DNA of 64,000 nucleotides from Edaphobacter paludis (GCF_039993895.1 NZ_CP121194.1:1736001-1800000); one strand, 5' to 3'. Positions 41,457-50,150 are shown, numbered from the stretch's first letter. The notes: generated from the letters alone by a model not told the origin. A program made the numbers and translations.

Positions 41457-42215
41457 TTAGCGGACGAGCGGGGGAAGCTTGTCGGAGACTCCAAGCAGGA
41501 AGATGGCTCCGATGATGAAGCTGTAGGCTGCGGTGAGCGAGGTGACGATGGTCTGGACGCGGGGGCGATGAGTCGTGCCGGCGAAGATGCCCGATGCGGA
41601 GGCGGTCATCAGAGTGTTCATCATCAACAGGCCAGTGATGAAGCTGAGCAGGCCGATGAAGCCGCGGCTGGTGCCGCCGAGGTTGGCCGCGAGCAGGAAG
41701 AGAAGGAGCTGGGATGGAGTCTCGGCGCCGAGGCCGTGGATGATGCCGACGACGAAGACGGAGCTCTGGTTGTACTGGAAGGCGAAGGGTTCGGGTTGGG
41801 GAATGGCTGGATTGAAGCGGCGGCGGACCTGCCAGCCGGTGTAGCGCGCTCCGGAGATGAGCAGGGCGATGCGGCTGCGAGGAATGTGGTGATGATGTCC
41901 GGTGCCGGGCTTGCGGCGAAGGAAGGTAACGAGGACGTAGATGGCCAGGATGATGAGCGTGGCGCCTACGAATCTTTCGCTGATGGCATCGAGATGGCGC
42001 GGCAGGGAGAGGTGAATAAAGATAACGGCGGAGCCGAGGATGGCGACGGTGAGGGCGTGGCCGAGTGCGTAGAGCAGGCCGAGCTTCATGCCTTCCCGCC
42101 AGCTGCGCTGAACGCTGGTGATGTCAGAGATAGCGGCGAGGTGATCGTAGTCGAAGCCGTGGCGCAGGCCGAGAAGAAGGCAGGAGACGAGTGCGAGCTC
42201 GAGCGTGGACGACAT
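41457..42215 (-). CDS. NiCoT-like (HoxN/NixA-type) metal transporter
   Basis: 252 residues, about six to seven membrane helices. The diagnostic helix-II region reads LGLRHGFDYDHLAAISDIT, close to the RHxxDxDH motif of nickel/cobalt permeases; YALGHALTVAILG and VVGIIHGLGAETPSQ are the next conserved pieces. A histidine run after TGTG (HHHH) in a cytoplasmic loop is a likely metal-binding site. It is the first gene of the sugar-acid group on this strand, which may reflect a need for divalent metal by the aldolase downstream, though this is only an inference from gene order. Confidence 0.78.
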   Translation of the reverse strand: MSSTLELALVSCLLLGLRHGFDYDHLAAISDITSVQRSWREGMKLGLLYALGHALTVAILGSAVIFIHLSLPRHLDAISERFVGATLIILAIYVLVTFLRRKPGTGHHHHIPRSRIALLISGARYTGWQVRRRFNPAIPQPEPFAFQYNQSSVFVVGIIHGLGAETPSQLLLFLLAANLGGTSRGFIGLLSFITGLLMMNTLMTASASGIFAGTTHRPRVQTIVTSLTAAYSFIIGAIFLLGVSDKLPPLVR

Positions 42216-42327
42216 GCAGGTTCCAAGGTACGGTGTGGAGGCGCGGGTTGCAAGAGTGAGATCGAACGTTGAGCGAAGGATGCTCGTTAACCATAGAATT
42301 ACTTTTGCTTTAGTGAATGGAGGGGGA

Positions 42328-43416
42328 ATGGATTTCGAGAAGGCGATGCGAGAGGCAGTGGCTCCGAAGCCGAAGGTGGCGCGGCCGATTGTGCTGGTGG
42401 GAGCAGGAGGAATTGCCCACGACGCTCATCTTCCGGCCTACAGGAAGGCTGGATTTTTTGTTGTCGCGGTAGTGGACAGGGACCGTGAAAAGGCGGAGGC
42501 GCTGGCGCGGACGTTCGAGATTCCTTTTGTGGCGGCGACTATAGCCGAGGCAGTGGCTTATGCGCCGAAGGATGCGGTGTTTGATTGCGCTGTCCCGGCT
42601 CCGGCACAGCGGTCGGTGTTGCCGCAGTTGCCGGATGGAGCTGCGGTGCTGTTGCAGAAGCCGATGGGCGAGACGCTGGTGGAGGCAACGGAAATTCTGA
42701 AGATCTGCCGGAGCAAGGGGTTGACGGCTGCGGTGAACTTTCAATTGCGCTGGGCTCCGAATATGCTGGCGGCGCGGGCGCTCTATGACTCGGGTGCATT
42801 GGGCGAGCTGCATGACATGGAAGTTTCGGTGAGCTGCCATATGCCGTGGGAGCTTTGGAGCTTTCTGAATACGGCTCCGAGGCTGGAGATTCTTTATCAC
42901 TCGATCCACTATGTCGATCTGGTGCGGAGCTGGTTCGGGAACCCGCTGGGAGTTTACGCGAAGACCGTGAAGAGTCCGCGGACGCCGAAACTCGCGGCGA
43001 CGAAGAGTGTGATTACGTTTGATTATGGGGATGATAAGCGGGTCTTTCTTGCAGCGAACCATAGCCATGATTTCGATGCGAAGATGCAGCGGAGCTTTGT
43101 CCAGTGGGAGGGCATGGAGGGTGCGATGCGGGCGCGAATGGGCGTCAATCTGAACTATCCCGTGGGACTGCCGGACCATCTTGAGTACATTGTTCGCGGA
43201 GATGCTGGATGGAGCGAGGGCCCAGTGAGCGGGAACTGGTTTCCCGATGCGTTTATGGGATCGATGGGTTCGTTGCAAGCCTACGTGCAGGGGGAAGCGG
43301 CGACGTTGCCGACGAGCGTGGAGGATGCGATCGATACGATGCGGACAGTGGAAGCGGCGTATCGATCGAGTGAGCGGGGCGGTGTGGAACTGCCGGAGCT
43401 TGAGACTGGAAGTTGA
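42328..43416 (+). CDS. Gfo/Idh/MocA-family oxidoreductase
   Basis: 362 residues from the ATG at 42328, preceded by GGAGGGG. NAD-binding GxGGIxxxxH: VLVGAGGIAHDAHLPAYRKAG. The catalytic EKP-type motif appears as LLQKPMGETLVEA, with Gln in place of Glu, and YHSIHYVDLVRSWFG supplies the later histidines. Members oxidise sugars and inositols. Divergent from the NiCoT-like gene, thus sharing the promoter region with the sugar-acid series. No signal peptide, so cytoplasmic. Confidence 0.88.
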   Translation: MDFEKAMREAVAPKPKVARPIVLVGAGGIAHDAHLPAYRKAGFFVVAVVDRDREKAEALARTFEIPFVAATIAEAVAYAPKDAVFDCAVPAPAQRSVLPQLPDGAAVLLQKPMGETLVEATEILKICRSKGLTAAVNFQLRWAPNMLAARALYDSGALGELHDMEVSVSCHMPWELWSFLNTAPRLEILYHSIHYVDLVRSWFGNPLGVYAKTVKSPRTPKLAATKSVITFDYGDDKRVFLAANHSHDFDAKMQRSFVQWEGMEGAMRARMGVNLNYPVGLPDHLEYIVRGDAGWSEGPVSGNWFPDAFMGSMGSLQAYVQGEAATLPTSVEDAIDTMRTVEAAYRSSERGGVELPELETGS

Positions 43417-43423
43417 GAACGAT

Positions 43424-43452
43424 CCTTTCGCGCGATGGTAGCGCGCGAAAGG
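43424..43452. terminator. Long hairpin between convergent MocA and small-protein genes
   Basis: Perfect 11-bp stem CCTTTCGCGCG/CGCGCGAAAGG with a 7-base loop. On the plus strand the sequence GGTTATTCCTTTT follows. Serves both converging genes. Confidence 0.7.
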
Positions 43453-43459
43453 GTTCAGG

Positions 43460-43675
43460 TTATTCCTTTTCTGATTTGTCTTGAGAAGACAGTTTCTGGG
43501 AAGCCTCAAAGGCTTTGGCAGAGTGCTCATGGGCCTGGCGCGAGAGTTCGTGAGCGCTCAGATGATCTTCCTTGTTGTGGGACGCGGCGGCTGCGTTATG
43601 GGCGTGGACTGCCTGAAGATGAGCTTCTGCAGCTCGTTGGTGCATCTGGTAAGTATTCGAATTCGTTTCGCCCAT
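43460..43675 (-). CDS. Small hydrophilic His/Ala-rich protein, hypothetical
   Basis: 71 residues. The ATG at 43675 has AGGAG nine bases upstream, a clear ribosome binding site. The product has 10 histidines and many Ala/Gln/Glu residues in helix-forming pattern (HQRAAEAHLQAVHAHNAAAA, then SAHELSRQAHEHSAKAFEAS), with no membrane segment and a charged C-terminus. It looks like an amphipathic helical hairpin or a disordered stress protein; the histidines could bind metal. I do not recognise the family. Too small for most gene-finders to be sure of, but the coding signals are good. Confidence 0.7.
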   Translation of the reverse strand: MGETNSNTYQMHQRAAEAHLQAVHAHNAAAASHNKEDHLSAHELSRQAHEHSAKAFEASQKLSSQDKSEKE

Positions 43676-43734
43676 GGTGGTGATCTCCTGAGAGATTGGA
43701 TGCCAAGGGTGAGTGAGAGTTTTCCGGCGTGCGC

Positions 43735-44526
43735 TTATCGGCCCATCCAGCCACCATCCACAGTGATGACGGTTCCGGTGACGTAATCGCTGGCGTGGGA
43801 ACTGAGGAAGAGAGCGGCTCCGGCAAGGTCCTGCGGCTGTCCCCAGCGGGCGGCTGGAATGCGTTCGAGGATCTGGCGGTTGCGGGTCTCGTCGGCTTGT
43901 AGGGCCTCGGTGTTGGTGGTGGCGAAGTAGCCGGGGGCGATGGCGTTGACTTGAATTCCTTTGGGCGCCCACTCGTTGGCGAGTGCCTTGGTAAGTTGCG
44001 CCACTCCTCCTTTACTGGCAGCGTAGGCAGGGACGCGAATGCCTCCCTGGAAGCTGAGCAGGGAGGCGATGTTGATTATTTTTCCTACGGTCTGACCGGG
44101 AGCGCTGCGCGAGATCATGTCGCGAGCGGCGAGTTGCGAGAGCTGGAAGACGCTGGTGAGGTTAACTTGCAGGACCTGCTGCCAATCTTCGAGCAAGGTG
44201 TCTTCGGCGGCGGCGCGGTGGATGGTGCCGGCGTTGTTGACGAGGATGTCGACGCGGCCTAATTTCTGCTTGACCTGATGGAAGAGAGTCTCGGCTCCGG
44301 TGGTGCTGGAGAGATCGGCTTGAAAGGCCTCGGCACGGCCTCCGGCTGCGGTGATGGCAGCAGCGGTGTCGTCGGCAGGACGGCGGTTGCCGTGGACAGC
44401 CACGGTGGCTCCTGCTTGCGAGAGGGCGGTGGCGATGGCTGCGCCGAGTCCGCTGGCGGCTCCGGTGATGAGGGCCACTTTATTGTCGAGGCGAAAGAGG
44501 TCGAGTGCGCTTGAAGGATTTGACAT
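43735..44526 (-). CDS. kduD: SDR-family oxidoreductase, KduD-like (2-deoxy-D-gluconate 3-dehydrogenase)
   Basis: 263 residues. LITGAASGLGAAIATALSQ for NAD binding, NNAGTIHRAAAEDT (the IxRAxAED feature of KduD-type enzymes), serine in NIASLLSFQGG, YAASKGG for the YxxxK pair and NAIAPGYFATTNTEAL. KduD oxidises 2-deoxy-D-gluconate or reduces 5-keto-4-deoxyuronate in pectin/uronate breakdown. Start ATG 44526. Placed next to other sugar-acid genes, consistent with plant-polymer use together with the rhamnosidase in this window. Confidence 0.87.
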   Translation of the reverse strand: MSNPSSALDLFRLDNKVALITGAASGLGAAIATALSQAGATVAVHGNRRPADDTAAAITAAGGRAEAFQADLSSTTGAETLFHQVKQKLGRVDILVNNAGTIHRAAAEDTLLEDWQQVLQVNLTSVFQLSQLAARDMISRSAPGQTVGKIINIASLLSFQGGIRVPAYAASKGGVAQLTKALANEWAPKGIQVNAIAPGYFATTNTEALQADETRNRQILERIPAARWGQPQDLAGAALFLSSHASDYVTGTVITVDGGWMGR

Positions 44527-44558
44527 CGTTAGGCCAATGTATCGTCCCTTAACGAAGT

Positions 44559-44589
44559 AGAGCAACTCAAGGGGCACTTGAATTGCTCT
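44559..44589 (-). terminator. Intrinsic terminator of the Tol-Pal operon
   Basis: 13-bp stem AGAGCAACTCAAG/CTTGAATTGCTCT (12 matches) with a 5-base loop, 26 bases behind the ybgF stop. On the minus strand ACTTCGTT follows, a weak T-run. Confidence 0.6.
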
Positions 44590-44615
44590 GGAGGTTTTCG
44601 GAAATTTCTTTGAGG

Positions 44616-45608
44616 CTAGCGGCGTGGATTTACAGCGACGCCCATGCCGCTGAGTTTGCTGCGCGCCTGCATTGCTTCCGGGGAGTTAGGGAAGCGCTGG
44701 ATGAGCGAGCGAAGTTCGCGGACACCGGCCGCGTTTTGCTTGGAAGCGATGAGCGCGTTGCCCTTGTGCAGGCGCGAGACGGGGACCTTGTTGCTGGCGG
44801 GATATTGCTCGATGACCTTGTCGTAGTTCTTGATCGCTTCAGCGTAGCGCCCGGCACGGTAGTCGATCTCTCCCTGATAGTAGAAGGCATTTCCTGATAA
44901 GGGATTGTCAGGATAGTTCTTGGTGACGTCTCCGAATTCGGAGGCGGCGAGCGAATACTTGGCGGCCATGTAGTCGCCGAGAGCGGTCTTGTAGAGCTCG
45001 TCCGCGGGTGGTGCTGCGGGGCCGGCGTTGGATGGCGGGAGTGGCGTTCCGGCGAGGGGCTTGCCTCCGGCATCGGTCGTTGGCGCGGGCAGGGGAGCGC
45101 CTTCTGCGGGCGCGTTCGAGGCGGGGGTGGAGTTATCAGGCTGACCTGTGCCGCCGGCAGGCGCGGGTTGCATCGCCGCGCTCATCGATTGCTGCTGGTT
45201 CTGAATGTTCTGGAGCAGCTTTTCGAGATTGCCGATGCGTGCCTTGACCTCGTCGATGGAGTCGTTCATAGACTGAATCTGGCCCGAGACCTGGTCGACT
45301 TTGTTGCCTTGCGCGGTCTGCTGCTCCAGCATCTGCTTCTTCAGGTCATCCATGTTGGACGACATCTTGTTGACGGCGTCAGCGCTCTGTTGAATCAGGT
45401 CCTTCATGACGCCCATGCGCTCGTCGTTAGTCTGCTGGAGGCGGGCGACAGCATCCTGTAACTGCTGAACCTGGGTCTGGAGCTGGATCATGTCCCGATT
45501 CGCGGCAAAGGCGGTCGGGGTGAAGATCATCACGGTGCCGAGAAGAGCGACCGAGGCGAGACGGATCGATTTGCTGGCGAAGGGGAGCTTATTTGGTTCG
45601 TTGGCCAT
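44616..45608 (-). CDS. ybgF: Tol-Pal coordination protein YbgF/CpoB
   Basis: 330 residues. Signal peptide about 1-36 (ending TPTAFAA). A trimeric coiled coil about 40-145 (QLQTQVQQLQDAVARLQQ and repeated heptads), a Pro/Ala/Gly linker about 150-200, then three TPR units (ALGDYMAAKYSLAASEFGDV, GNAFYYQGEIDYRAGRYAEA, LHKGNALIASKQ). This order is the hallmark of YbgF, which ties outer-membrane constriction to cell-wall synthesis in the periplasm. Last gene of the Tol-Pal operon, 84 bases after pal. Confidence 0.93.
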   Translation of the reverse strand: MANEPNKLPFASKSIRLASVALLGTVMIFTPTAFAANRDMIQLQTQVQQLQDAVARLQQTNDERMGVMKDLIQQSADAVNKMSSNMDDLKKQMLEQQTAQGNKVDQVSGQIQSMNDSIDEVKARIGNLEKLLQNIQNQQQSMSAAMQPAPAGGTGQPDNSTPASNAPAEGAPLPAPTTDAGGKPLAGTPLPPSNAGPAAPPADELYKTALGDYMAAKYSLAASEFGDVTKNYPDNPLSGNAFYYQGEIDYRAGRYAEAIKNYDKVIEQYPASNKVPVSRLHKGNALIASKQNAAGVRELRSLIQRFPNSPEAMQARSKLSGMGVAVNPRR

Positions 45609-45692
45609 GGGCGACGCTCGGCTTTCTGGGGATGCTGTCAGCCCCCGTGCAGGGAATGCACGAGGGCTGAGGTGAGTGGAAACTACGCTGGA

Positions 45693-46463
45693 CTAGCGGT
45701 CGAGAGAGAACTGGGCGCGGCGGTTCTGCTGCCAGCAGCTTTCATTCTCTTCCGTGCAGAACTGCTTCTCTTTGCCGTAGCTGATGACGCGGAGACGACT
45801 TGCGGCGACTCCTGCATTGACCAGCGCGGTGCGGGCTGAGTTGGCGCGATTCTCGCCGAGCGCGAGGTTGTACTCGGCCGATCCACGGTCATCGCAGTAA
45901 CCACCGATGACAACCTTGATGGCGGGATGCGCGGTGAGGTAGCTGGCGGCCTGCGCAACCGAGGATTGCGCATCGGGGCGGAGATCGTAGCTGTCGTAGT
46001 CGAAGAAGACGTCCTTGACGTTCTGATGGAAGACCTCGTCGCTGCCCATGTCGCCAGCCTCATTGCTGGGAGCGGTGGGCGCTTCGGGGACACGGACTGT
46101 GACGCGGACGTTGGCTTCGGCGGTGCCGCCGTCGCCCTTCGCGGTGAGATGGAAGTTGGTCGAGGTCGAGGGGGATACGGTCTGGGTACCGTTGGCGTTC
46201 ACCGGGCCGATGCCGTCGATGGTGACGGTGGTGGCATTCTCCGTACGCCAGTTGAGGACGACGGACTGGCCAACGTCGATTGCCGTGGGATCGGCAGTGA
46301 TGGTGGCCGTGGGTGCTGCTCCGGTCTCAGCGGGCGCGGGTCCGAGACTGTTCGGATTGATACCGCTGTGTTTTTTGTGGCAACCGGTGACGGCTCCCAT
46401 TGCGATTACGGTAGCGGCCAGCACAATGGCCCGGTGTAGTTTGGTTCGCGTTACGTTCATCAT
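45693..46463 (-). CDS. pal: Peptidoglycan-associated lipoprotein (OmpA-family), with an extra Ig-like domain
   Basis: 256 residues. Lipoprotein signal ending AVTGCHKK, lipobox Cys at about 28, which signal peptidase II (27995-28498) should process. Residues about 50-130 form an added bacterial-immunoglobulin-like module (ATITADPTAIDVGQSVVLNW), longer than ordinary Pal. The C-terminal OmpA domain has KDVFFDYDSYDLRP, VIGGYCDDRGSAEYNLALGENRAN and YGKEKQFC, with the Asp/Arg that hold diaminopimelate. Anchors the outer membrane to peptidoglycan through TolB. Confidence 0.92.
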   Translation of the reverse strand: MMNVTRTKLHRAIVLAATVIAMGAVTGCHKKHSGINPNSLGPAPAETGAAPTATITADPTAIDVGQSVVLNWRTENATTVTIDGIGPVNANGTQTVSPSTSTNFHLTAKGDGGTAEANVRVTVRVPEAPTAPSNEAGDMGSDEVFHQNVKDVFFDYDSYDLRPDAQSSVAQAASYLTAHPAIKVVIGGYCDDRGSAEYNLALGENRANSARTALVNAGVAASRLRVISYGKEKQFCTEENESCWQQNRRAQFSLDR

Positions 46464-46541
46464 TTCTCCCCTGCTCAGCAGCAGTATCTCAAAACAATCA
46501 AGTTGACTGCGAAGACTATTTCGCAGTTTGGACGAAAAAAA

Positions 46542-47915
46542 TTATTTCCAGCTCCAGTTTGGCATGTCAGCACCGGCTCCCGTGAGTTCATGCTTCTGGG
46601 TTCCGTCGGCGAGCATGGTCCAGATCTTGTTCTGACCCGTCCTGCCGTTGGCGGTGCTGGCGTAGACGATGTGTCTGCCATCGGGCGACCACGAGGGGAA
46701 GTCGCACGGACCCTGGTCATGGGTGAGTTGAATCCAACGCTTGGTGGCGATCTCCATCACGTAGATGTCCTGACCGCCGGGAGCGCCGGGGCCGTACTTG
46801 CGGTTCCAGGCGAAGGCGAGGAACTGGCCGTTGGGCGACCATGAGGGCGATGACGCGTAGCCACCGTCGGTCATGCGCTGCACGGCGGAGCCATCGGCGT
46901 CCATAATGTAGATCTGCGGCAGACCAGTGCGGCCGCTGACCCAGGCAATCTGCGCTCCGGTCTTCGGGTTATAGACGGGCGAGACATCGGGGCCGCGGAA
47001 GCTGGTGATGCGGCGGCTCAGACCACCGTTGGAATCCGCAATCCATATCTCGGGATCGCCGGTACGGGAGGAAGAGTAGGCAATATCTTTTCCGTTGGGC
47101 GACCATGCGGGCGAAAGATTGGTCCCGCCTGCTTCGGGAAAGCTGACCATGCGATTGAGCAGAAGCGAGTACATGCGAATCTGGAAGCCGTGTTTGCCGA
47201 GCGAAGAAAACGCGAGGCGAGAGTTGTCGGGCGCGATGCGCGGCGAGATGGAGATGGTGCCGAGATGGGTGACGGGATGCTGGTTGGCTCCGTCGTAGTC
47301 CATCGCCCAGATCTCTTTGTTGCCGCCCCCCATCTTGACGTAGTAGATCTTGGTTTCGGCAATGCCGGGAGTGCCGCCGCCGAGGCGGAAGATGATCTCG
47401 TCGGCGAAACGATGGGCCACCTGGCGTGCGGAATCTTCTGATGCGGCTTCGTTGTACTGCTTGGCGAGCACCTGAGGGTACTGCGTGTTCTTGGCATCGA
47501 AGAGAAAGCCGTTACAGACGATTCTGCCACCCTGAACGCTGAAGCCACCGAAGGCGACCATTGCCGCGGAAGAGGGAGCGGCGGACCACTGGGCGAGGCT
47601 GATCTCCGCAGGTGCGCCAGGAGTGGCCTGCGGCTGGAGGCTCTTTGAGACGACGTCGAAGATGCCGGCGTTGGCGAGATCGTTGTAGAGCGTCGTGTCG
47701 AAGGTGTGCTTGAACGGGACGGTCTGCGGATCGCTGGAGAGCGGCTTGAAATCTGCCACTGCGATGCGAATGCTGGCGGCTCCGCTGGAGGTCGAGGTCT
47801 TGAACCAGTCCTGCGCATGGAGCATCGGGCCGCTGATTAGAAGGAGGGACATGACTGCCAGCCAGAAGGGCAGCCGCGCGGGGGAGTGAGTGGGTGTGCG
47901 AACTGGGCTAAACAT
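46542..47915 (-). CDS. tolB: Tol-Pal protein TolB
   Basis: 457 residues. Signal peptide about 1-34 (LLLISGPMLHA). An N-terminal alpha/beta domain (IAVADFKPLSSDPQTVPFK), then a six-bladed propeller of repeats with WSPNGKxxAYSS-like ends (NLSPAWSPNGKDIAYSSSRT, SSPSWSPNGQFLAFAW, FPSWSPDGRHIVYAS). Periplasmic partner of Pal and TolA. Sits between tolA and pal in the standard order; 78 bases separate it from pal. Confidence 0.94.
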   Translation of the reverse strand: MFSPVRTPTHSPARLPFWLAVMSLLLISGPMLHAQDWFKTSTSSGAASIRIAVADFKPLSSDPQTVPFKHTFDTTLYNDLANAGIFDVVSKSLQPQATPGAPAEISLAQWSAAPSSAAMVAFGGFSVQGGRIVCNGFLFDAKNTQYPQVLAKQYNEAASEDSARQVAHRFADEIIFRLGGGTPGIAETKIYYVKMGGGNKEIWAMDYDGANQHPVTHLGTISISPRIAPDNSRLAFSSLGKHGFQIRMYSLLLNRMVSFPEAGGTNLSPAWSPNGKDIAYSSSRTGDPEIWIADSNGGLSRRITSFRGPDVSPVYNPKTGAQIAWVSGRTGLPQIYIMDADGSAVQRMTDGGYASSPSWSPNGQFLAFAWNRKYGPGAPGGQDIYVMEIATKRWIQLTHDQGPCDFPSWSPDGRHIVYASTANGRTGQNKIWTMLADGTQKHELTGAGADMPNWSWK

Positions 47916-48001
47916 TCTCTCCTATGGTAGACGCAATTAATGGACGATGAGAGGTTGAAAAAGATAATTCACGCTATTGTCTGCGGTAATAAAAAATCAG
48001 A

Positions 48002-48880
48002 TTATTGCCTTCGGTAATTAAATGTGTACTCCACGGTGATGTGATCGCCCTGAGGCAGCGGGCCGAAGCCGTTGACACGCTGCAGGGCGCGGAGGGCGGA
48101 AGTATCGAGGCTGGGAGAGCCGCTGCGGGTCTCGATGCGGGCGTTGGAGGGTGTGCCCTCGCGGTCGATGTCGAAGACAATGGTGACGCTCTTGCCGTTG
48201 GAGGCGACGGGGTCCGCCTCTTGCGTATACCAGTTCTGCGCGACGGTGCGGTTGACGATGTTGACGTAGTAGGCGAATCGGGCACCAAAGGCGCGATCCT
48301 GCATGCTGACGCTGGCAGAGCCGTTCTTGAGCTGCATGGTCGCTTCTGGAATGCGAACGCCGCCGGTATCGCCGGTTGTGGCTTTCTTCGGCTGAGGCGG
48401 CACGGGTTGAACGTGCTTCGGTGGCTGTGGCGTCTCTTTCGGCGCGACCTTTGGCGGCTTCACGGCCTTGGTGGGGATGGGGATGTCTGTCGGTTTGGGC
48501 GGCGGCTCGGTCTTCTCCTTGGCGACGACGGGAGCGGGGCTCGGCGTCTCCGAGGTGAGTACTCCGGTATCGAGTTCGCGCTGCTTGGGAGGAAGCGGAA
48601 TGGAGGCGACCATGGTGGCCTGAATGGCTCCGGCGTTGGACGCATTCTCGCCCCATGGCGGAGTGTGTGCGCGAAAGATATACGCCCAGCCGAGAATGGC
48701 CGCGACAACGAGCGCGTGCAGAACGAGCGAGCCGACGATGTTGCCGCCGAGCTTGTCATCGGTGCTTTCGTCGCGACTGTATTGGAGCTGTGTGGCTATG
48801 ACCCGGTCCTCACTTGACTCATTTTGTGATCGGCTGGGTGACGATGCTGATGTCGGTGATGCCGGCCTGCTTGACCGCAT
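48002..48880 (-). CDS. tolA: TolA/TonB-like energy transducer of the Tol-Pal operon
   Basis: 292 residues. One membrane helix at about 49-68 (VLHALVVAAILGWAYIF), a periplasmic Pro/Lys-rich rod about 95-175 (PKPTDIPIPTKAVKPPKVAP), and a C-terminal TonB/TolA-like domain (YYVNIVNRTVAQNWYTQEAD). Start is odd: the only standard in-frame start, ATG at 48880, is 62 bases inside tolR; the ATG that overlaps the tolR stop at 48822 is in another frame and opens only MSQVRTGS. A frameshift, a non-standard start (ATA after GTGAGG) or the long overlap are the options. Confidence 0.85.
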   Translation of the reverse strand: MRSSRPASPTSASSPSRSQNESSEDRVIATQLQYSRDESTDDKLGGNIVGSLVLHALVVAAILGWAYIFRAHTPPWGENASNAGAIQATMVASIPLPPKQRELDTGVLTSETPSPAPVVAKEKTEPPPKPTDIPIPTKAVKPPKVAPKETPQPPKHVQPVPPQPKKATTGDTGGVRIPEATMQLKNGSASVSMQDRAFGARFAYYVNIVNRTVAQNWYTQEADPVASNGKSVTIVFDIDREGTPSNARIETRSGSPSLDTSALRALQRVNGFGPLPQGDHITVEYTFNYRRQ

Positions 48881-49232
48881 CCATCACAGAGGCGAAGGCA
48901 CCGAAGGGCACACGCTCATCGGCGCGCAGGTAGATGACGCGCTTTGCAGTGGGAGCAGAGCCAACCGTTCGCAGCAGGTTAGGCAGATCATTGACGTTGA
49001 CGGGCTTGTCCTGCAGAAAGACATTTTGATCTTTATCGATGGTCACGACCATGCGCTCTTCGGTGAGCTGATTGACCGAGCGCGTCTTGGGGATGGCGAC
49101 GATGACCCCGGACTGAAGCACGGGCGCGGTCAGCATGAAGATGAGGAGCAGGACGAGAACAACGTCGACGAGAGGTGTGATGTTGATCTCGGCGAGCGCT
49201 GTCTGCGTGCGACCTTTGGCGGAGAAGGCCAT
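48819..49232 (-). CDS. tolR: TolR/ExbD-family biopolymer transport protein
   Basis: 137 residues. Single helix about 18-38 with the conserved Asp in INITPLVDVVLVLLLIFML, then a periplasmic domain (PKTRSVNQLTEERMVVTID, VIYLRADERVPFGAF, MDAVKQAGITDISIVTQP). Uses the proton gradient together with TolQ to drive TolA. Two bases separate it from the tolQ stop at 49235. Confidence 0.94.
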   Translation of the reverse strand: MAFSAKGRTQTALAEINITPLVDVVLVLLLIFMLTAPVLQSGVIVAIPKTRSVNQLTEERMVVTIDKDQNVFLQDKPVNVNDLPNLLRTVGSAPTAKRVIYLRADERVPFGAFASVMDAVKQAGITDISIVTQPITK

Positions 49233-49234
49233 TG

Positions 49235-50008
49235 CTAGAAGGACCTCCGGCGCGGCTCTTCGGGTTGCTGCGGCTGCGCAGGCGGGGTGAGTAGCGCAGC
49301 ATTTTCGATGGCGTTAAGAAGCTCACGGCCGAAGTCGTCCATGCGCGAGGCGAACTCGCGCAGGCGCGCGGTGAGCTGGTTGTAACCGACGACGGCAGGA
49401 ATGGCGACGACCAGGCCGGCGGCAGTTGTGATGAGTGCTTCGGAGATACCAGGGGCGACGGCGCGCAGGGTGGCAGCGCCAGCAGTGCCGAGGCCGTGGA
49501 AGGCGTCGATGATGCCCATGACTGTGCCGAAGAGTCCGATGAAGGGAGCGATGGCGGCGATGGTGGCGAGCCAGGTCATGCGGCGTTCCATGGCGGTGAG
49601 GGCTTCGCTGGAGGCGGTCTGCGCGGCGCGCTCGAGGGCGACAGGGTTGCGCGGGAGGCCGCGTCCTCCGTTCTGGCGCTGATACTCGTCGTGAATCTCG
49701 ATGAAGACGGGGACCAGCGGGCTGGGCTTGAACTGTTCGGCGACCGAGGCGATCTCGCTTAGCCGGGTGGATTTGCGAAAGGCGCGGACGAAGCGCTGGC
49801 CCTGCATCTGGGCGCGGCGAAAGCTCGACCACTTGGAGAGCATGATGGCCCAGGAGAAGATGCTGGCGATGAGCAGGATGACCAGCACCGTGAAGGCAAC
49901 GGGGCCGCTGTTGTGAACCATCTCTATCAGCGCGCTGCTGTTGGCTGCTACGGGAGCGGGGTTAGAGACGTCTTCCTGGAGGAGAGCAAGGGCAAAGTTC
50001 CAGAGCAT
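49235..50008 (-). CDS. tolQ: TolQ/ExbB-family proton channel protein
   Basis: 257 residues. First helix about 38-58 (VLVILLIASIFSWAIML), a large cytoplasmic loop with FRKSTRLSEI, and the conserved helical block ATIAAIAPFIGLFGTVMGI followed by SEALITTAAGLVVAIPAVV, where Thr and Ala/Pro residues form the proton path. Start of the operon tolQ-tolR-tolA-tolB-pal-ybgF; divergent from recN across a 142-base region. Confidence 0.95.
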   Translation of the reverse strand: MLWNFALALLQEDVSNPAPVAANSSALIEMVHNSGPVAFTVLVILLIASIFSWAIMLSKWSSFRRAQMQGQRFVRAFRKSTRLSEIASVAEQFKPSPLVPVFIEIHDEYQRQNGGRGLPRNPVALERAAQTASSEALTAMERRMTWLATIAAIAPFIGLFGTVMGIIDAFHGLGTAGAATLRAVAPGISEALITTAAGLVVAIPAVVGYNQLTARLREFASRMDDFGRELLNAIENAALLTPPAQPQQPEEPRRRSF

Positions 50009-50150
50009 AGTTATTGATCACCAGTTATTAGTGTAAATCGAGGATGCGAAGAAATGGAGGTGGGCATCTGCGGTGATGCCTGAGGGCAGTGATAGATGCT
50101 TCGGCATCAGGTTTGCTATCCTCGCGATACGTCATCCGTCTGAGGCCTAC

